From positions 176,230 through 224,463 of the forward strand of contig NW_001865084.1 of NCBI RefSeq assembly GCF_000002865.3: 48,234 nt of DNA. The letters are read 5' to 3'. The DNA comes from Monosiga brevicollis MX1 (lineage: Eukaryota; Opisthokonta; Choanoflagellata; Craspedida; Salpingoecidae). This document shows positions 11,601-22,274 of the stretch, one piece after another. The notes under the pieces were generated by a model. That model made no database searches and was not told the DNA's origin. It worked only from the letters and a program-made list of their open reading frames with translations. Position numbers and translations under genes: made by a program. Each line of letters opens with the position of its first letter. Position 1 is the stretch's first letter.

Positions 11601-13115
11601 GGCGAGCATTTGTGCTTGAAGCCGAAGCTCACCCTGGCACGGCGGTTGAGAATGTGTTGAAGCACAGGCAGGCCAAAGGCAAGGGTTTTGCCCGAGCCCG
11701 TTGGAGCAGCGGCAATGACATCGCGGTAGTCACGAACAGCAGGCACGATGGCGGCTTGCTATGAGCGGCCGGTTGGTGGTGGCGATGAGGCCAACAAGGG
11801 CTGATGAGAATGCACAAGCGTGCGCGTGCGCGTGCGGGTGGCAAGTGGCCCATACTGCTTTGAGCAAAGGGTCAGGCGCGTCAAATAAAGTGCATACCTG
11901 GATGGGAGTTGGGGCAGTAAAGCCGCGACGAACAACGGCCTCGGCCAGCTCGCGATCAAGCTGAAGCACGGTCCAAGCTACGCATATGCCATTCGACGAT
12001 ATGAAGCACATGTTTCAGCAAGTGTCATGTGGGCAGGAAGATGACATCAAACAGCAGCGCAGGGCCAGAGCTGATGGCGGGCGGGTACGCTAGCCTACCG
12101 GCCAGGTCTTCGTCGGCCAGTGGCTGAGAGGTTGTAACGTCTTCTGGTGTACACATGCCGACAACGGGCGTCAGGTCCATGAAACGACCAAGCTCGAGGT
12201 GGGGGGTGCGGTGGTGCTCGGTGGTGTCAGTCCTTTTCTTTTTGTCTGTAGATTCGCGGGTGGTCGACAGCTTACCTGAAGGCGCATCGTCGTGGTCGTC
12301 TTCGTCATCCATGTCGGATGGCTCGATGGACTTGCTTTTCTTGGCTGGACGAGAGTGAGCCTCTGATGGCTGCGCTTGGCCGTTGTCGGAAAGGTCAGAA
12401 GAGGCACCGGCACGCTTAGCCGCGGCCTTGCCTTTCTTGGTGCGGGTCTTCTGAGCAACCTGGTCCTTCAGGGTGTGGGCATCGACGACGTCAGCTTGAA
12501 TGACATTCAGTCCTTCAGGATCGGCCGATGCGTCCTCTTGAGCATCGACTTTCTTGCTCTTGGATTTGCGCTTCTTCTTCTTCTTCTTCTTCTCTGATGG
12601 ATCGGCTGCTTCGGGGTCGGCGGCAGACGGTTCGGTTGCGGGCGCTTCTGAGTTGATGGCAAGCACGCCATTCTGATACTCGTCAATCAGGTTGCCATCC
12701 AGTTCCTCCAACCGGCAAAAACCCTCTTGAGAGAAGTTCCACATGGTTTCTTCCGGCACGTCCACCTATCCCGCACAGATGATGAACACAAGATGATCAA
12801 TGCCAGCAACGCACACAGATGGTGATGCAGGTGGTCATAGGGGTCGCAGGAGTAGATGCAAAGCGCATGCCATGGACGCCATGGGAATCAAGAGCGATAT
12901 GCACAGACCAGGTTCCAGCCAGCACGGCGCACGCGTTGGGCGCCGCGACGCTTGTCGCGCTTGGTCAGTCGTCGTGGCGCTTCAAGCTTCGAGGTCTGCT
13001 CTTCGAGCTCTGCTTCGGCCTGCTGTAGCTGCTGCTGCTGCGCCCATTCCTCCTTGTTTACGACGGTCCAGTCGCTGGTGGCCGAGCGAGCCGTCTGCTT
13101 CTTGGACTTACCCAT
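8690..13115 (-). CDS. DDX24: DEAD-box RNA helicase, DDX24/Mak5 type
   Basis: Fourteen minus-strand exons: 13115-12909, 12765-12099, 11977-11898, 11758-11633, 11501-11439, 11372-11173, 11060-10962, 10871-10637, 10531-10196, 10079-9727, 9570-9319, 9226-9118, 9025-8900, 8791-8690. Together they give 984 residues with consistent phases. Motifs in order: Q motif GFTAPTPIQ (310-318), motif I APTGSGKT (336-343), Ia PTRELA (374-379), II VLDEAD (453-458), III SAT (663-665), V ATDVAARGLD (808-817), VI HRAGRTARG (838-846). A Lys- and acid-rich N-terminal region precedes the core. About 200 acidic residues separate motifs II and III, the hallmark of DDX24/Mak5. That family acts in the nucleolus on 60S ribosomal subunit assembly. 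The C-terminal motif NNWFAKAAREMDIE also fits it. The exon 1 donor is the least certain site. Confidence 0.93.
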
Positions 13116-13774
13116 GGCTTTGATCGAAATCAAGCAAGCACCAAGAGTAGGCACCTCAGTCCACAGATGAACCACCACCAAAAAAACCCCGGGGGCTTAC
13201 ACCCAGCCACACGCTCGCACACACTTCTCACTGCACCCCAGATCTGTGTCGCTCCCTGTGCCGTATCCAGTCGAGTCGAGTCAGTCGAAAAGTGAGAGAG
13301 AGCCAGAACGCGCGAGAGAGAGAGCACGCGGGTGCTGATAATCCGCCGAAAGCAAAACACGAAAGCGGTGACGATACTCAGAACATTCAACCGAATACAA
13401 TGACAATATAATCTGACATTCAGGGTCGAAATCAGTCAGAATAACAGGTTGTATCGGGTTGTCTGACAATTCGGTTGAGGGGATGAGTTGGGTACACCCG
13501 CTCGAGCTATCAAGCAAAACACGCTGGTAAAGCTGCATTAGGGTGTGAAAGTCGCTCGCGCGTTGTGTGACGTCAGGTTTCCCCCATTGTCCTGACTACC
13601 ACCATTGATGCCAGATTTTCACACCCTTTCACTCTTCCTAAGGAACTCCTTACCCATAACATACATGACGCACAGATGCATGATTCAAGGCATCTCGAAT
13701 GACTGACACCTTCTTCTCTGAGAAGTGCTGGCGCGTGTGTTGGTGGTGGTGGCGGGTGCTGGCTGGGTGACACG

Positions 13775-13790
13775 GCGCGCGCGCGCGCGC
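13775..13790. repeat. Alternating (CG)n run
   Basis: Sixteen bases of strict CG/GC alternation. Such tracts can adopt Z-DNA under negative supercoiling. It lies in the spacer upstream of the DDX24-like gene. Confidence 0.8.
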
Positions 13791-14077
13791 TCGACAGACA
13801 CAGCCTTGTTCGCCATGACGCACGCCCGGTACATGCTTGTGCGTGCTCCATGACAAAGCAACGCCGGTTGTGGCTTCATTTCATCTCTGCCTGAACCCAT
13901 CTCATCTCCATCTCATCTAAGTGGCAAAAGTGTGGGAAACGATTGATTGTGCCGACAGCGCCATCGATACCGCTCGTGCGTTATACATTGGGTTGGCAGG
14001 CTGGGGCAGAGTCAGAGCCAGCAGGAAGCAGCAGGAAAAAAAAAGCCAGCAGGCGCCACAACAGCCTGTTCAGTGTA

Positions 14078-14160
14078 GAGAGAGAGAGAGAGGGTGTGTG
14101 GTGGGGGAGGGGGGAAGAGAGAGAGAGATGGAGAGAGAGAGACGGAGAGAGACGGAGAGA
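14078..14160 (+). repeat. GA-rich purine tract
   Basis: Imperfect GAGAGA runs interrupted by a GT/GGGG patch, then GAGACGGAGAGA units. It is a purine-strand microsatellite like those at 8.0 and 8.3 kb. Confidence 0.8.
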
Positions 14161-15217
14161 GGATGCAAGACTTAAAAAGGGGGGCAGTGTCCTTCTCGCC
14201 TCGTCTAGCCTCGACAGAACCCCCAACGCGGCTAGCATCACGCCACCCAAACGCGTGAGGTCACCCTGTTTGAATTTCAAAGGGACACCCAAGGAGATGC
14301 TGGGTTGGTCCAGGCCTACAAAGGCTCTTCCAAGTCGTCCTTTCGCCAAGCGTCACTGTCAAGTGGGACCCTGGGGCACCCACAGCATACACACATACAC
14401 ACATACATACACGCATACAGGCATACGCGCCACGCACCCCTCTTTTTCCGCAACTCGTGCCACCAACGCTCAGGACAAACGGGACAGAAAGTGGGGTAAA
14501 AGCAAGACCGAGTGGCTTTGTGAAAAGGAAAAACAACAACTGGAAAGGTCCGCCTTGATCGGCAGGCTGGCAGGTGCGGCCTGGTCTGGACGGCTGCATC
14601 ATCGTCATACCCTGCGCACACCCCTGGGCATGTCGTTCCTCAAGGCCCTCATGAGCGAAAGATCATCATAATAATGTACCAAAACACAAACGCAAACGCG
14701 TGATGTCGTGAGTGCGGCAGTTGGCGTTGGCATGCGGTCGCAGAGAGTCGCGTTGAGCGTCAGTTAGATGGGTTGTTATGGCTGAAGGGTCTTGCGGGTT
14801 CCAACAAGCATGGCTTGATCTACGGGTCCTTGTCGCGCCCAATCACCCCATGTTGGCGTTGTTGCTGTTGTTGTTGACGTATGGGCCAATGTGGTGCTTG
14901 TGTGCCCAGCTTGTGTCGCTTGCCTGCAACGAGATAGGTATGGGGGGTATAAGGGCGTGCCTGTGCCTGCAGTTGAATTGAATTGCAGTGATCGCTTGCC
15001 TCAGGCCACATCAACCACCACCCCTGCCCCCTCTTTCTCACCATCCTCTACATCTGTGTAGGGCACGTCGTGTTGTGCGCGGGAGGGGGGATCGCCAGCG
15101 TTTATCTTTGCTAGCCGACATACGTCGACACGCCTACCAAGGTCGGGTTATTTTCTTGGGTTGGTGCTGGTGTTTGAATCACCCATCGAGGTGAGGCGCT
15201 GCCTGCCCTTCCCCGTG

Positions 15218-15262
15218 TATGTGTGTATGTGTGTATGTATGTGTGTATGTGTGCATGTGTGT
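15218..15262 (+). repeat. GTGTAT/GTGT microsatellite
   Basis: Alternating GTGTAT and GTGTGT units with the pattern tgtatgtgtg repeated. No coding role is evident. Confidence 0.75.
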
Positions 15263-16315
15263 GACTGCTTCAAGGAGAGGGAGGTGCTTTTTATTTTCCT
15301 CGACTTGGCCCCACCACTTTTGACTCTGAATCGGGCTCGCCGGGACTGCCAGCCAGCCGCTCATGCAGATTGGTGTGCTTGTGCGGGTGAATCTGGATTT
15401 GACATGGAACAGCTGCTTTGGTCGTTACAACAAGGCACGGCAGTTGCTCCCGGGAATCATAGCGGGGCGCCTTGACACGCCTGGTCACGATTCCTGCGAA
15501 GCATTGCCGACACATTGGCCATCCCTTTCACAACCGTGGGCATCTCGGGAATTGTGCCCTGTCCCGCTGCCTGGGCAAGAAACAGGTCAGTCTTTTCCAA
15601 AGCATTGGCGAGAGGCTAGCCTCTCGCCGCCGCTGGAATGGGTGTGCATTGCGACCGTCCTTTCCCCATTTCCCTGCCGCTCCTTTGCGCTGGTCCACCG
15701 CTACACAAAAATACCAGTCAATCAACATGCCGCCATACCTTCTCGATCATGTTGCTTGCCGTCCAAGAATGTCGCGCTGCGCTTGCTGGATCGTGATCGC
15801 ACATCGTTGTGGGAAGGTGTCTGCGCGGACACGTTTCTTCTTCGGTGGCTTCAAGCCATGCAAACATGGCGCGCATCGTTCTGACTGTCAGGGAGTTGGC
15901 AGAATCTTGTGTCCGCTCACACATTCCGCTCATGACGTCCCAAACCCAAAGCGTCCTTGCTCTCGCCTCTCTGGCCTGACATCGCCTCATCGCCTTTTTT
16001 TGCTGCTGACTGCGTGCAGAACGGTCACATTCCTTGCATTGTTGCCACTCGGTCGCACCAGCCCAGAGGTCTTTCCAGACCCATTCCCATCCCCCCAAAT
16101 CCGTGTCCTTTACCACGTCCTCTTTTGTCCCGTGCACGGTCAGCGGCGTGCCCGACGATCCCGAGTCTCCTCCAGCTGCACTGCCAGTGTGTCTGTATGT
16201 GAGCGTGCGTCACGAGCAAGGCACACGAGACCGCCAGCCAGCCAGCCACAAGTTCTACTCACACAGCGCAACTGGTTGCTTCTGTCTCTCTTTTGTTTCT
16301 TTTTTTTTTTTGTTT

Positions 16316-16316
<1 letters not shown>

Positions 16317-16400
<84 letters not shown>
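16317..16400 (+). repeat. (CT)n microsatellite ending at an assembly gap
   Basis: An uninterrupted CT dinucleotide run of about 84 bases that ends only because the sequence turns into N at 16401. True repeat length is unknown. It lies about 150-230 bp upstream of the kinase ATG, so it may be in its promoter or 5' UTR. Confidence 0.95.
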
Positions 16401-16482
16401 NNNNNNNNNNNNNNNNNNNNNNNNNNNNNNNNNNNNNNNNNNNNNNNNNNNNNNNNNNNNNNNNNNNNNNNNNNNNNNNNNN
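16401..16482. other. Assembly gap (82 N)
   Basis: Undetermined bases directly after the CT microsatellite. The gap probably reflects failure to sequence through the repeat. Confidence 1.
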
Positions 16483-16545
16483 GCCCGCAGAGCCTCGCTG
16501 CTGCGCTCGTGCGTAACCGCCATCATCGCCGACACACCCGACACA

Positions 16546-18071
16546 ATGAACAGCGCTGTGGACGGAAATACCAAAGCGCCCGAAGCCGGGGCTACCGCCG
16601 GTGGGCCCTCCATGATGAAGAAAATGTTCCGTGGCGTCAAGAAGATTACGGCTCGTCACGCCAAGAGCGATGTGGAACGCAGCTACAAACTTGGCGCCGA
16701 GCTTGGAACTGGCAACTTTGCCGTCGTTCGGCTCGCTGAGCACCGCCAGACCCGTCAGAAATACGCTTGCAAAATCATCAACAAAGCCCTCTGCGCCGGC
16801 AAGGAGGACATGATTGAGACTGAGGTCTCCGTTCTCAAGCGCATTCGCCACAAGTATGTTCCCCCCAATGCCCCACGCCCCTTTTCCCCCGATTTTCCCT
16901 TCTCGCCTTTGCATCCTTTCGTGCTTCTTCTTCCCTCCTTTGACTTTGAACGACATCTGCCAACCCTCACCCCCCCCGCGCGCGCCTCCTGCTTTGCCTC
17001 TTTGCCATGCTACTGCTAGGTATATTGTGGGTATGGACGAGTGCTTTGATACCCCCGACAAGTTGTATCTCATCCTGGACTACGTCAGCGGGGGTGAGCT
17101 CTTTGATCGGATTGTCGACGAGGGCAACTTTACAGAAGCCGACGGCAGCCGTATTACCAAGCAAATGACCGAGGCCATCCAATATCTTCACAGTCAAGGC
17201 ATTGTTCATCGCGACCTCAAGCCCGAAAACCTCCTGTTTCGGGACCGCTCCCCAAAGTCCGACATCCTGGTCACTGACTTTGGTCTTGCCAAGCTTCTCA
17301 ACGATAACGTCGCCCTCAAAACTGCCTGTGGTACCCCCAACTACGTGGCCCCCGAAATCCTCATGCAGCGAGGCTACGGCAAAATGTGCGACCTCTGGTC
17401 CATTGGTACGTGCTCGCTCCCTGTCTTCTCGGTGCTACTACGCACCGGCTTCTGCCTTGATCGGCCCTGCCCCTTGGCGTTTTATCCGCTTGCTCGAATC
17501 TGACTCGCCACCACATGGCCCGCTTGCCGCAGGTGTCATTTCTTTCATCATGCTCTGCGGCTACCCCCCCTTTTACGACGAGTCGGATGCCGTCCTCTTT
17601 GAGATTATCATGAAGGGTCGTTTCGAGTTTGATGAGCGCTACTGGCGGGACATTTCCGATGATGCCAAGGACCTCATCCGCAACATGCTCAAGGTCGACC
17701 CAATCAAGCGCTATGACACCTACCAGGTCCTCGAGCATCCTTGGATCTCGGGCAAGGTGAAGCTTCCCACCGTCAACCTTTCCAAGAGCGTCAGCATGAA
17801 CCTCAAGAAAACAGGTCTCGGCCACAGCCGCCCAGCCATTGAGACGGAGGAATCCTCTGCCAGTCGCGCCGTCGGGGCCCGGCCTCACGCCGAGTACACC
17901 TCGTCGCCAGCCTATACGTCGTCGGCGCCTGGCGTCCGGTCTCACATCGACTACGCCTCGCCTGCTGCCGCCTCGGCCGTCTCCTCATCTCGCCACACGG
18001 CGCCAAGCACCCCGCGCGCTGTCGTGGACCACCTGCGGAGCGTGCCTGACGCTCGCAAAACCATCGTCTGA
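16546..18071 (+). CDS. Ca2+/calmodulin-dependent-kinase-like Ser/Thr protein kinase
   Basis: Three exons (16546-16853, 17020-17405, 17533-18071) join in frame to 410 residues. All catalytic marks are present: glycine loop LGTGNFAVV (from G54), ATP lysine K76 (YACKIINK), HRDLKPEN (166-173), DFG (189-191), APE (213-215). GYPPFYDE, and HPWISG at about residue 300, are typical of the CaMK group (CaMKI, DCLK, related kinases). A basic 45-residue N-terminal segment precedes the domain. The roughly 105-residue tail is Ser/Ala/Pro-rich. Its first part (VNLSKSVSMNLKKTG) is basic and could be an autoinhibitory or calmodulin-binding helix, but that is inference. It should phosphorylate Ser/Thr in cytosolic Ca2+ signalling. 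The subfamily cannot be fixed by eye. Confidence 0.92.
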
Positions 18072-18883
18072 GACAAGCCCCAACTCGCACCCACACTCGC
18101 ACCCAGCCCTTTCTTTTTTTCATGCCACCTATATTCCTTCCCCATCGTTTTGACCGCGTATCAGTGCGGCCAGGCAGGCAAGAATCGATGAGCTCGCACA
18201 TGTGTACATAAAATGGGTTTCTGCTTGTCTCGTCGTTCTTTCCTCGTGCCCGTCGCTCTTCCTGAAGTTCAAGCCCGCCTCTTGGCCTCCATGAGCAGCG
18301 GAGCCAATCGCGGATCCATCGCCCGCAAGGGCGCGCGGCCGTCCTTGGTTCAAATAGAAGCGAGAGCCTCTGAATCGCAATTCATTTCAAACTGACGCTC
18401 CCCACGTCGATCAATCGCTGCCTTGTTTTTGAGCATAATTGTCAGACAAATGGCCGTCAAAGTGCGGAAAACCTCAATAACCCCGGCGCTAAAAGTGCTG
18501 ATCAAACAACACAAAAATTCGCATCTTGTTTCAAACTGTAACATCCAGCACACTTTCGCTGCACTCGCGCCAAAGTCAAAACGATCGTTAACGTCGTCGT
18601 GTACAGTCAAAAGCACTTTTTGTTGAATCTCTTGGTAAGCGAATGGGCAGCGCTGCTTCACTGGCGGGAAAGGGCAGCGTCCACTGACCGTGTCCGAGTG
18701 GAGCTCGTGGGCATCGGTGTGCATGTGGTCTCAGATTCATTCTGGTTTGGCGAGCGTCTTTGGTTGTCTGTGGGGTCATTGAAGGCACGGCACGGCTTCA
18801 TTCACGCTGAGTTGTTTGTTTGACTGGGGGCGTCTCGACTGTGTAGGCTTGTGACAGGATCTTCTTCCCATCAAGCGTTCATC
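18072..18883. other. Intergenic spacer between tandem genes
   Basis: About 0.8 kb between the kinase stop and the KH-protein ATG. It includes a 60-codon open frame (18213-18395) and otherwise no repeat or recognisable gene. The KH-protein promoter is expected in its right half. Confidence 0.45.
18213..18395 (+). CDS. Doubtful small ORF with an N-myristoylation-like start
   Basis: This 60-residue frame begins MGFCLSRRS. Gly-2, Cys-4, a small residue near position 6 and following basic residues resemble N-myristoylated and palmitoylated small proteins. The ATG has an A at -3. No homolog is recognised, and a frame this short can occur by chance or belong to the kinase 3' UTR. Treat it as a hypothesis. 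Confidence 0.15.
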   Translation: MGFCLSRRSFLVPVALPEVQARLLASMSSGANRGSIARKGARPSLVQIEARASESQFISN

Positions 18884-21800
18884 ATGGCTGAAACCGAGGC
18901 AACCCCTGCTCCCACTACGGAGCAGACCACCGTGGCCCCGACCGAGGTCGCTCCCAAGGCCGAGGAAACCGCAGCGCCGGCCGCGGCTGAGGAGACGGCC
19001 AAGCGCACGCATGATGAGGATGGCGAGCAGCCCGCCAAGCGCGCCGCCGCCGACAACAGCGAGGCCACGGCCACTACCGCCGCACCCGCCACCGAGACCG
19101 CCGCTGTGCCCACCACCAACGCTACCGCTGCACCCGCTGCCGAGGGTGAGGCGCAACCCGCTGCCGAGGAAGAAGGTGCGACAAATGTTTTTCATTCTCA
19201 GTAGATCTCGACCCCTCTGCCTGACTGGCTACCTCTTCAGGATGTTTCAGCATTGGTCTCACCCCTGTGATGCACGCCTGCTCCTGTAGATTCCTTCGAG
19301 CTGGCCAACAATCTGGTCGGCTATATCAATGGCCCACAAGGACAGAACATCAAGATTATTGCCGACTACTGTGGAGTGACCATTGATGTGCCCACCGCCT
19401 GTGAGCCCAACACTCAGCACCGTAAGGTCAAGATCAAGGGTATCCCCGAGGGCGTTGAGTTTGCCAAGGATATCCTTTTCCGCCGCACCACCGGTGACCT
19501 CAGCTGGCCTGCCCAGCCCCGCGCCGTTGCCGAAGCCATGGCACGTCGCCAGGCCGCCGCCCAGGCTCAGATGCAACAGCACACCGGCGCTGCACCGAGT
19601 GCTGCTGGTCCCACCGACTCAAAGGAGATGTTTGTCCTCGGTGAGCACACGGGCCGTATCATCGGCCGTGGTGGTGGCACCATCCGCTCCATCCAGGATC
19701 TTTCTGGCGCACACGTCGACGTGGACCGTGAGGATGGCCCTGATGGCCGCCGTCGCGTCTGCATCGTTGGTACGCCCGAGCAAATTGCCAAGTGCGAGGA
19801 ACTCATCACCGCCAAGATGAACGGTGATCCCCTTCCCATCCCGGCCAATGCCGGTCTCAACCCCAACGAGATGAAGGTCACCATCCCCAACAACATGGTC
19901 GGCCGGTAAGTATACACTTTTGAGTGACAACCACACAGCCGAACTCCCATCTTGTGAGTCTGTATGCCAAACAGTACCACTTGCATTACACGCACATCCA
20001 ATCCCCCACGCACCCTCACATACGCACAAACAAACACACCTGTTTTACGCACGCGTGCAAAACAATACACTCGCTCGTATGCACGCGATACGCGTGACCT
20101 TTGGGTTTTAGCCTGAACCGGTTATGTCTTGATCCGAATACTTCCGAGCACATCCGTTGGCGTTTGCTCTGTGCGCACAGCGAGTGTCTGCTGCGTCTCC
20201 GTACCCCTGTGCTGGCTGGAGGATTGATTGTCGCGACCCATTAGCGTTTTTACCGCTAAGACCAAAGCACATCCAGTGGGCTCGACACTTTTGTCTCTGG
20301 ATTTGGCCTTTGGTGACCTACTGCTGGACAGCAAGATCCAACTTGTCCTTGGAGTCAAGACCCCTCCCTCTGCACGTCTGGTCCCCAGCTCGCTCGTGGC
20401 CCGTGCCCCCGTGCTCGCCCGAGGCCTTTGATCTTTTCCCGCTTTTCCTCTCCTCCCCGCCCGTCCTTTTTGCTGACGTCGGCTTTTCGATCGCAATGTC
20501 AACTGCTATCGCCTGCATGGTCCCCACCTTGCCCCCCGCGCCGCTTCTTCACTTCCAGTTGCGCGATGGAACCGGCCTGTACCATCACCCCAAAGTGATT
20601 CATGGTGTGCGCAAGGTCACTCCCATCATCAACTTGAAGCCTGGGATTGCTGCTTCTCGCCATCCTTGGTTGTTGCAAGGCCACGGCACTCTTTTGTACT
20701 CTTCGAGTAAGCCCGCGGAACACCGCGCTATCCTATTTATTACTACCCCTCGGTTTTCGCCTTTGGACATCAAGACGTGGCAATCAGTGCCTGGCTTTGT
20801 CTTCCTCGAACAGCATGCCCAACAGCCTGCTTGTTGTCCGGCCCCTCTCTTGACCCATGCAACACCTCGCTCTTGCTGCATATGACCGTGCCCGTCTTGC
20901 CCTCGCTGATGATCAGCCCAATTGCTGTTACCGAGAGCAGCAGAGTCATCCAACCCCGTTGAACATACTGCACACATCCCACGCGCTGGGCTTCCCTTTT
21001 CCTGTGTTTCGAGTCATTTGGTTCTTGGGCATTTTCCCATGTGGACAACACTCACCCCTTCATTTGCATACAAATACACACACACATGCATCCACCACTC
21101 TCAAGGGCCACCTCAGAGTATACGGTGCTGACGCTAACGCATGGATGTGTCGTCCAATTGCCTTCACGCCTGCCCGGCCTTTTAGTGTCATTGGCAAGGG
21201 CGGACAGACCATTCGTGATATTCAACAAAATACAGGCTGTCATCTGGACGTCGCTAAGGTACGGGCATTTCAGTTCTCCGGGTTTTTTCCATATTTCTCC
21301 CAAAAAGTGTCATCTTCAAGCTTTCAGGCAAGAGGTTGGTAGTTCAAAGGTCAGCTCATTCGATACTGTTTTGTTATGCCATCCTCGGCTGGGTTCTTGT
21401 GTGCGTAGGACCCCAACGGCGAGACTGGTCAGCGTGATATTGTGATCAAGGGCAACCCGGCTCAGTGCATTCAGTGCTGCCATGTCATCAACGAGACGAT
21501 CGGTGGCATGACCGGCGACTTTGTGACAAACTACGTTACCCCGGCCTACGACTACGCTTCTTTCTGGGCATCGCAGGGTCTCGACCCGAACACTGGCTAT
21601 CCGGCAGGCTATGGTGCCCCCGCCGGCGGCTACGTACGTTTCCGTTGCTCATGCTTGACTTGCATGGGCGGCGCCCATCTGTTTGACCTGGCTCATTTTT
21701 GCCTTTCACCGCTGTGCATGATTTGAAGGGTGGATACGGCGGCTACGGCGGCGGCTACGGCCAGCAGGGTGGTTACGGCCAGCAGGGCTATGGCGGCTAT

Positions 21801-21994
21801 GGCCAACAGGGTGGCTATGGTGGTGGCTACGGTGGCCAGCAAGGCTATGTACGTTTTAGATTGCATGTCACTTTGCAAACGTGGGCAAGATATCTCCTCA
21901 CCATTCAATTGTGTGTTCTTTGTTTGCTTTGGACCTGATGTTGCAGGGCGGCGGTTATGGAGGCTATTACCAGCAGTCGCAATCGCAGCAGTAA
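18884..21994 (+). CDS. Triple KH-domain RNA-binding protein with Gly/Tyr/Gln tail
   Basis: Exons 18884-19175, 19290-19905, 21186-21258, 21409-21633, 21729-21848, 21947-21994 give 457 residues in frame. Residues 1-97 are Ala/Thr/Glu-rich and probably disordered, with a possible basic nuclear signal (PAKRAAA). Three KH domains follow, each with its RNA-contacting GxxG loop: GPQG (112-115), GRGG (223-226) and GKGG (306-309). The third loop lies directly after an intron. From about residue 385 the protein is a Gly-Tyr-Gln low-complexity tail, ending YYQQSQSQQ. KH plus GYQ-tail proteins of the FUBP/PCBP kind bind single-stranded RNA or DNA and can form condensates. The exact orthology is not clear. 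Intron 2 is unusually long (1280 nt). Confidence 0.9.
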
Positions 21995-22274
21995 AGCGAC
22001 CTGTGGTCGTACTTGGCCCTCCCTTTGCATGTTTGTCTTGTGTTTTGGCAACGCCGCTTGCTCTTCCCTCCTCACGTTACAACCCGTGGAAATTTGAAAA
22101 AAAAAACAACTTCGCCTTTTCTCCTCTGATTTCCCTTCTCTTGAAACATGTCGGTCCGGGACTTTGCTTCATCAACTATGGAACTCAATTGGACAGAGGG
22201 ATGAAAGGTGGCCAGATTCATGACAGGCCGTCAAGATGCCACGGTCTGCGTATCATAAACGTCTGCTGACACCT

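Larger units (their letters stand above)
13116..16545. other. Long repeat-rich intergenic region with an assembly gap
   Basis: About 3.4 kb between divergent genes (DDX24-like on -, kinase on +). It holds an alternating CG run (13775-13790), a GA tract (about 14078-14160), CACATA repeats (about 14390-14420), GTAT/GTGT repeats (about 15218-15262), and a (CT)n tract running into 82 N bases. Open frames are present, but none has a recognisable domain. Both promoters must lie here. Confidence 0.5.

Noticed and set aside
16317-16400. Possible Leu-Ser repeat protein from the CT tract
   Set aside because: This is a simple microsatellite translated in several frames. It sits in non-coding spacer.
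15472-16545. Long plus-strand frame running through the CT repeat and the N gap into the kinase exon
   Set aside because: It is open only because CT repeats and N bases contain no stops. The kinase has a good ATG at 16546.
18340-18356. GGTTCAAAT resembling a tRNA T-arm
   Set aside because: No matching acceptor, D-arm or anticodon arm could be built around it.
20157-20885. 242-codon plus-strand frame inside the long KH-gene intron
   Set aside because: No recognisable domain and chance-like composition. I kept the long intron itself as a finding but do not call a gene.
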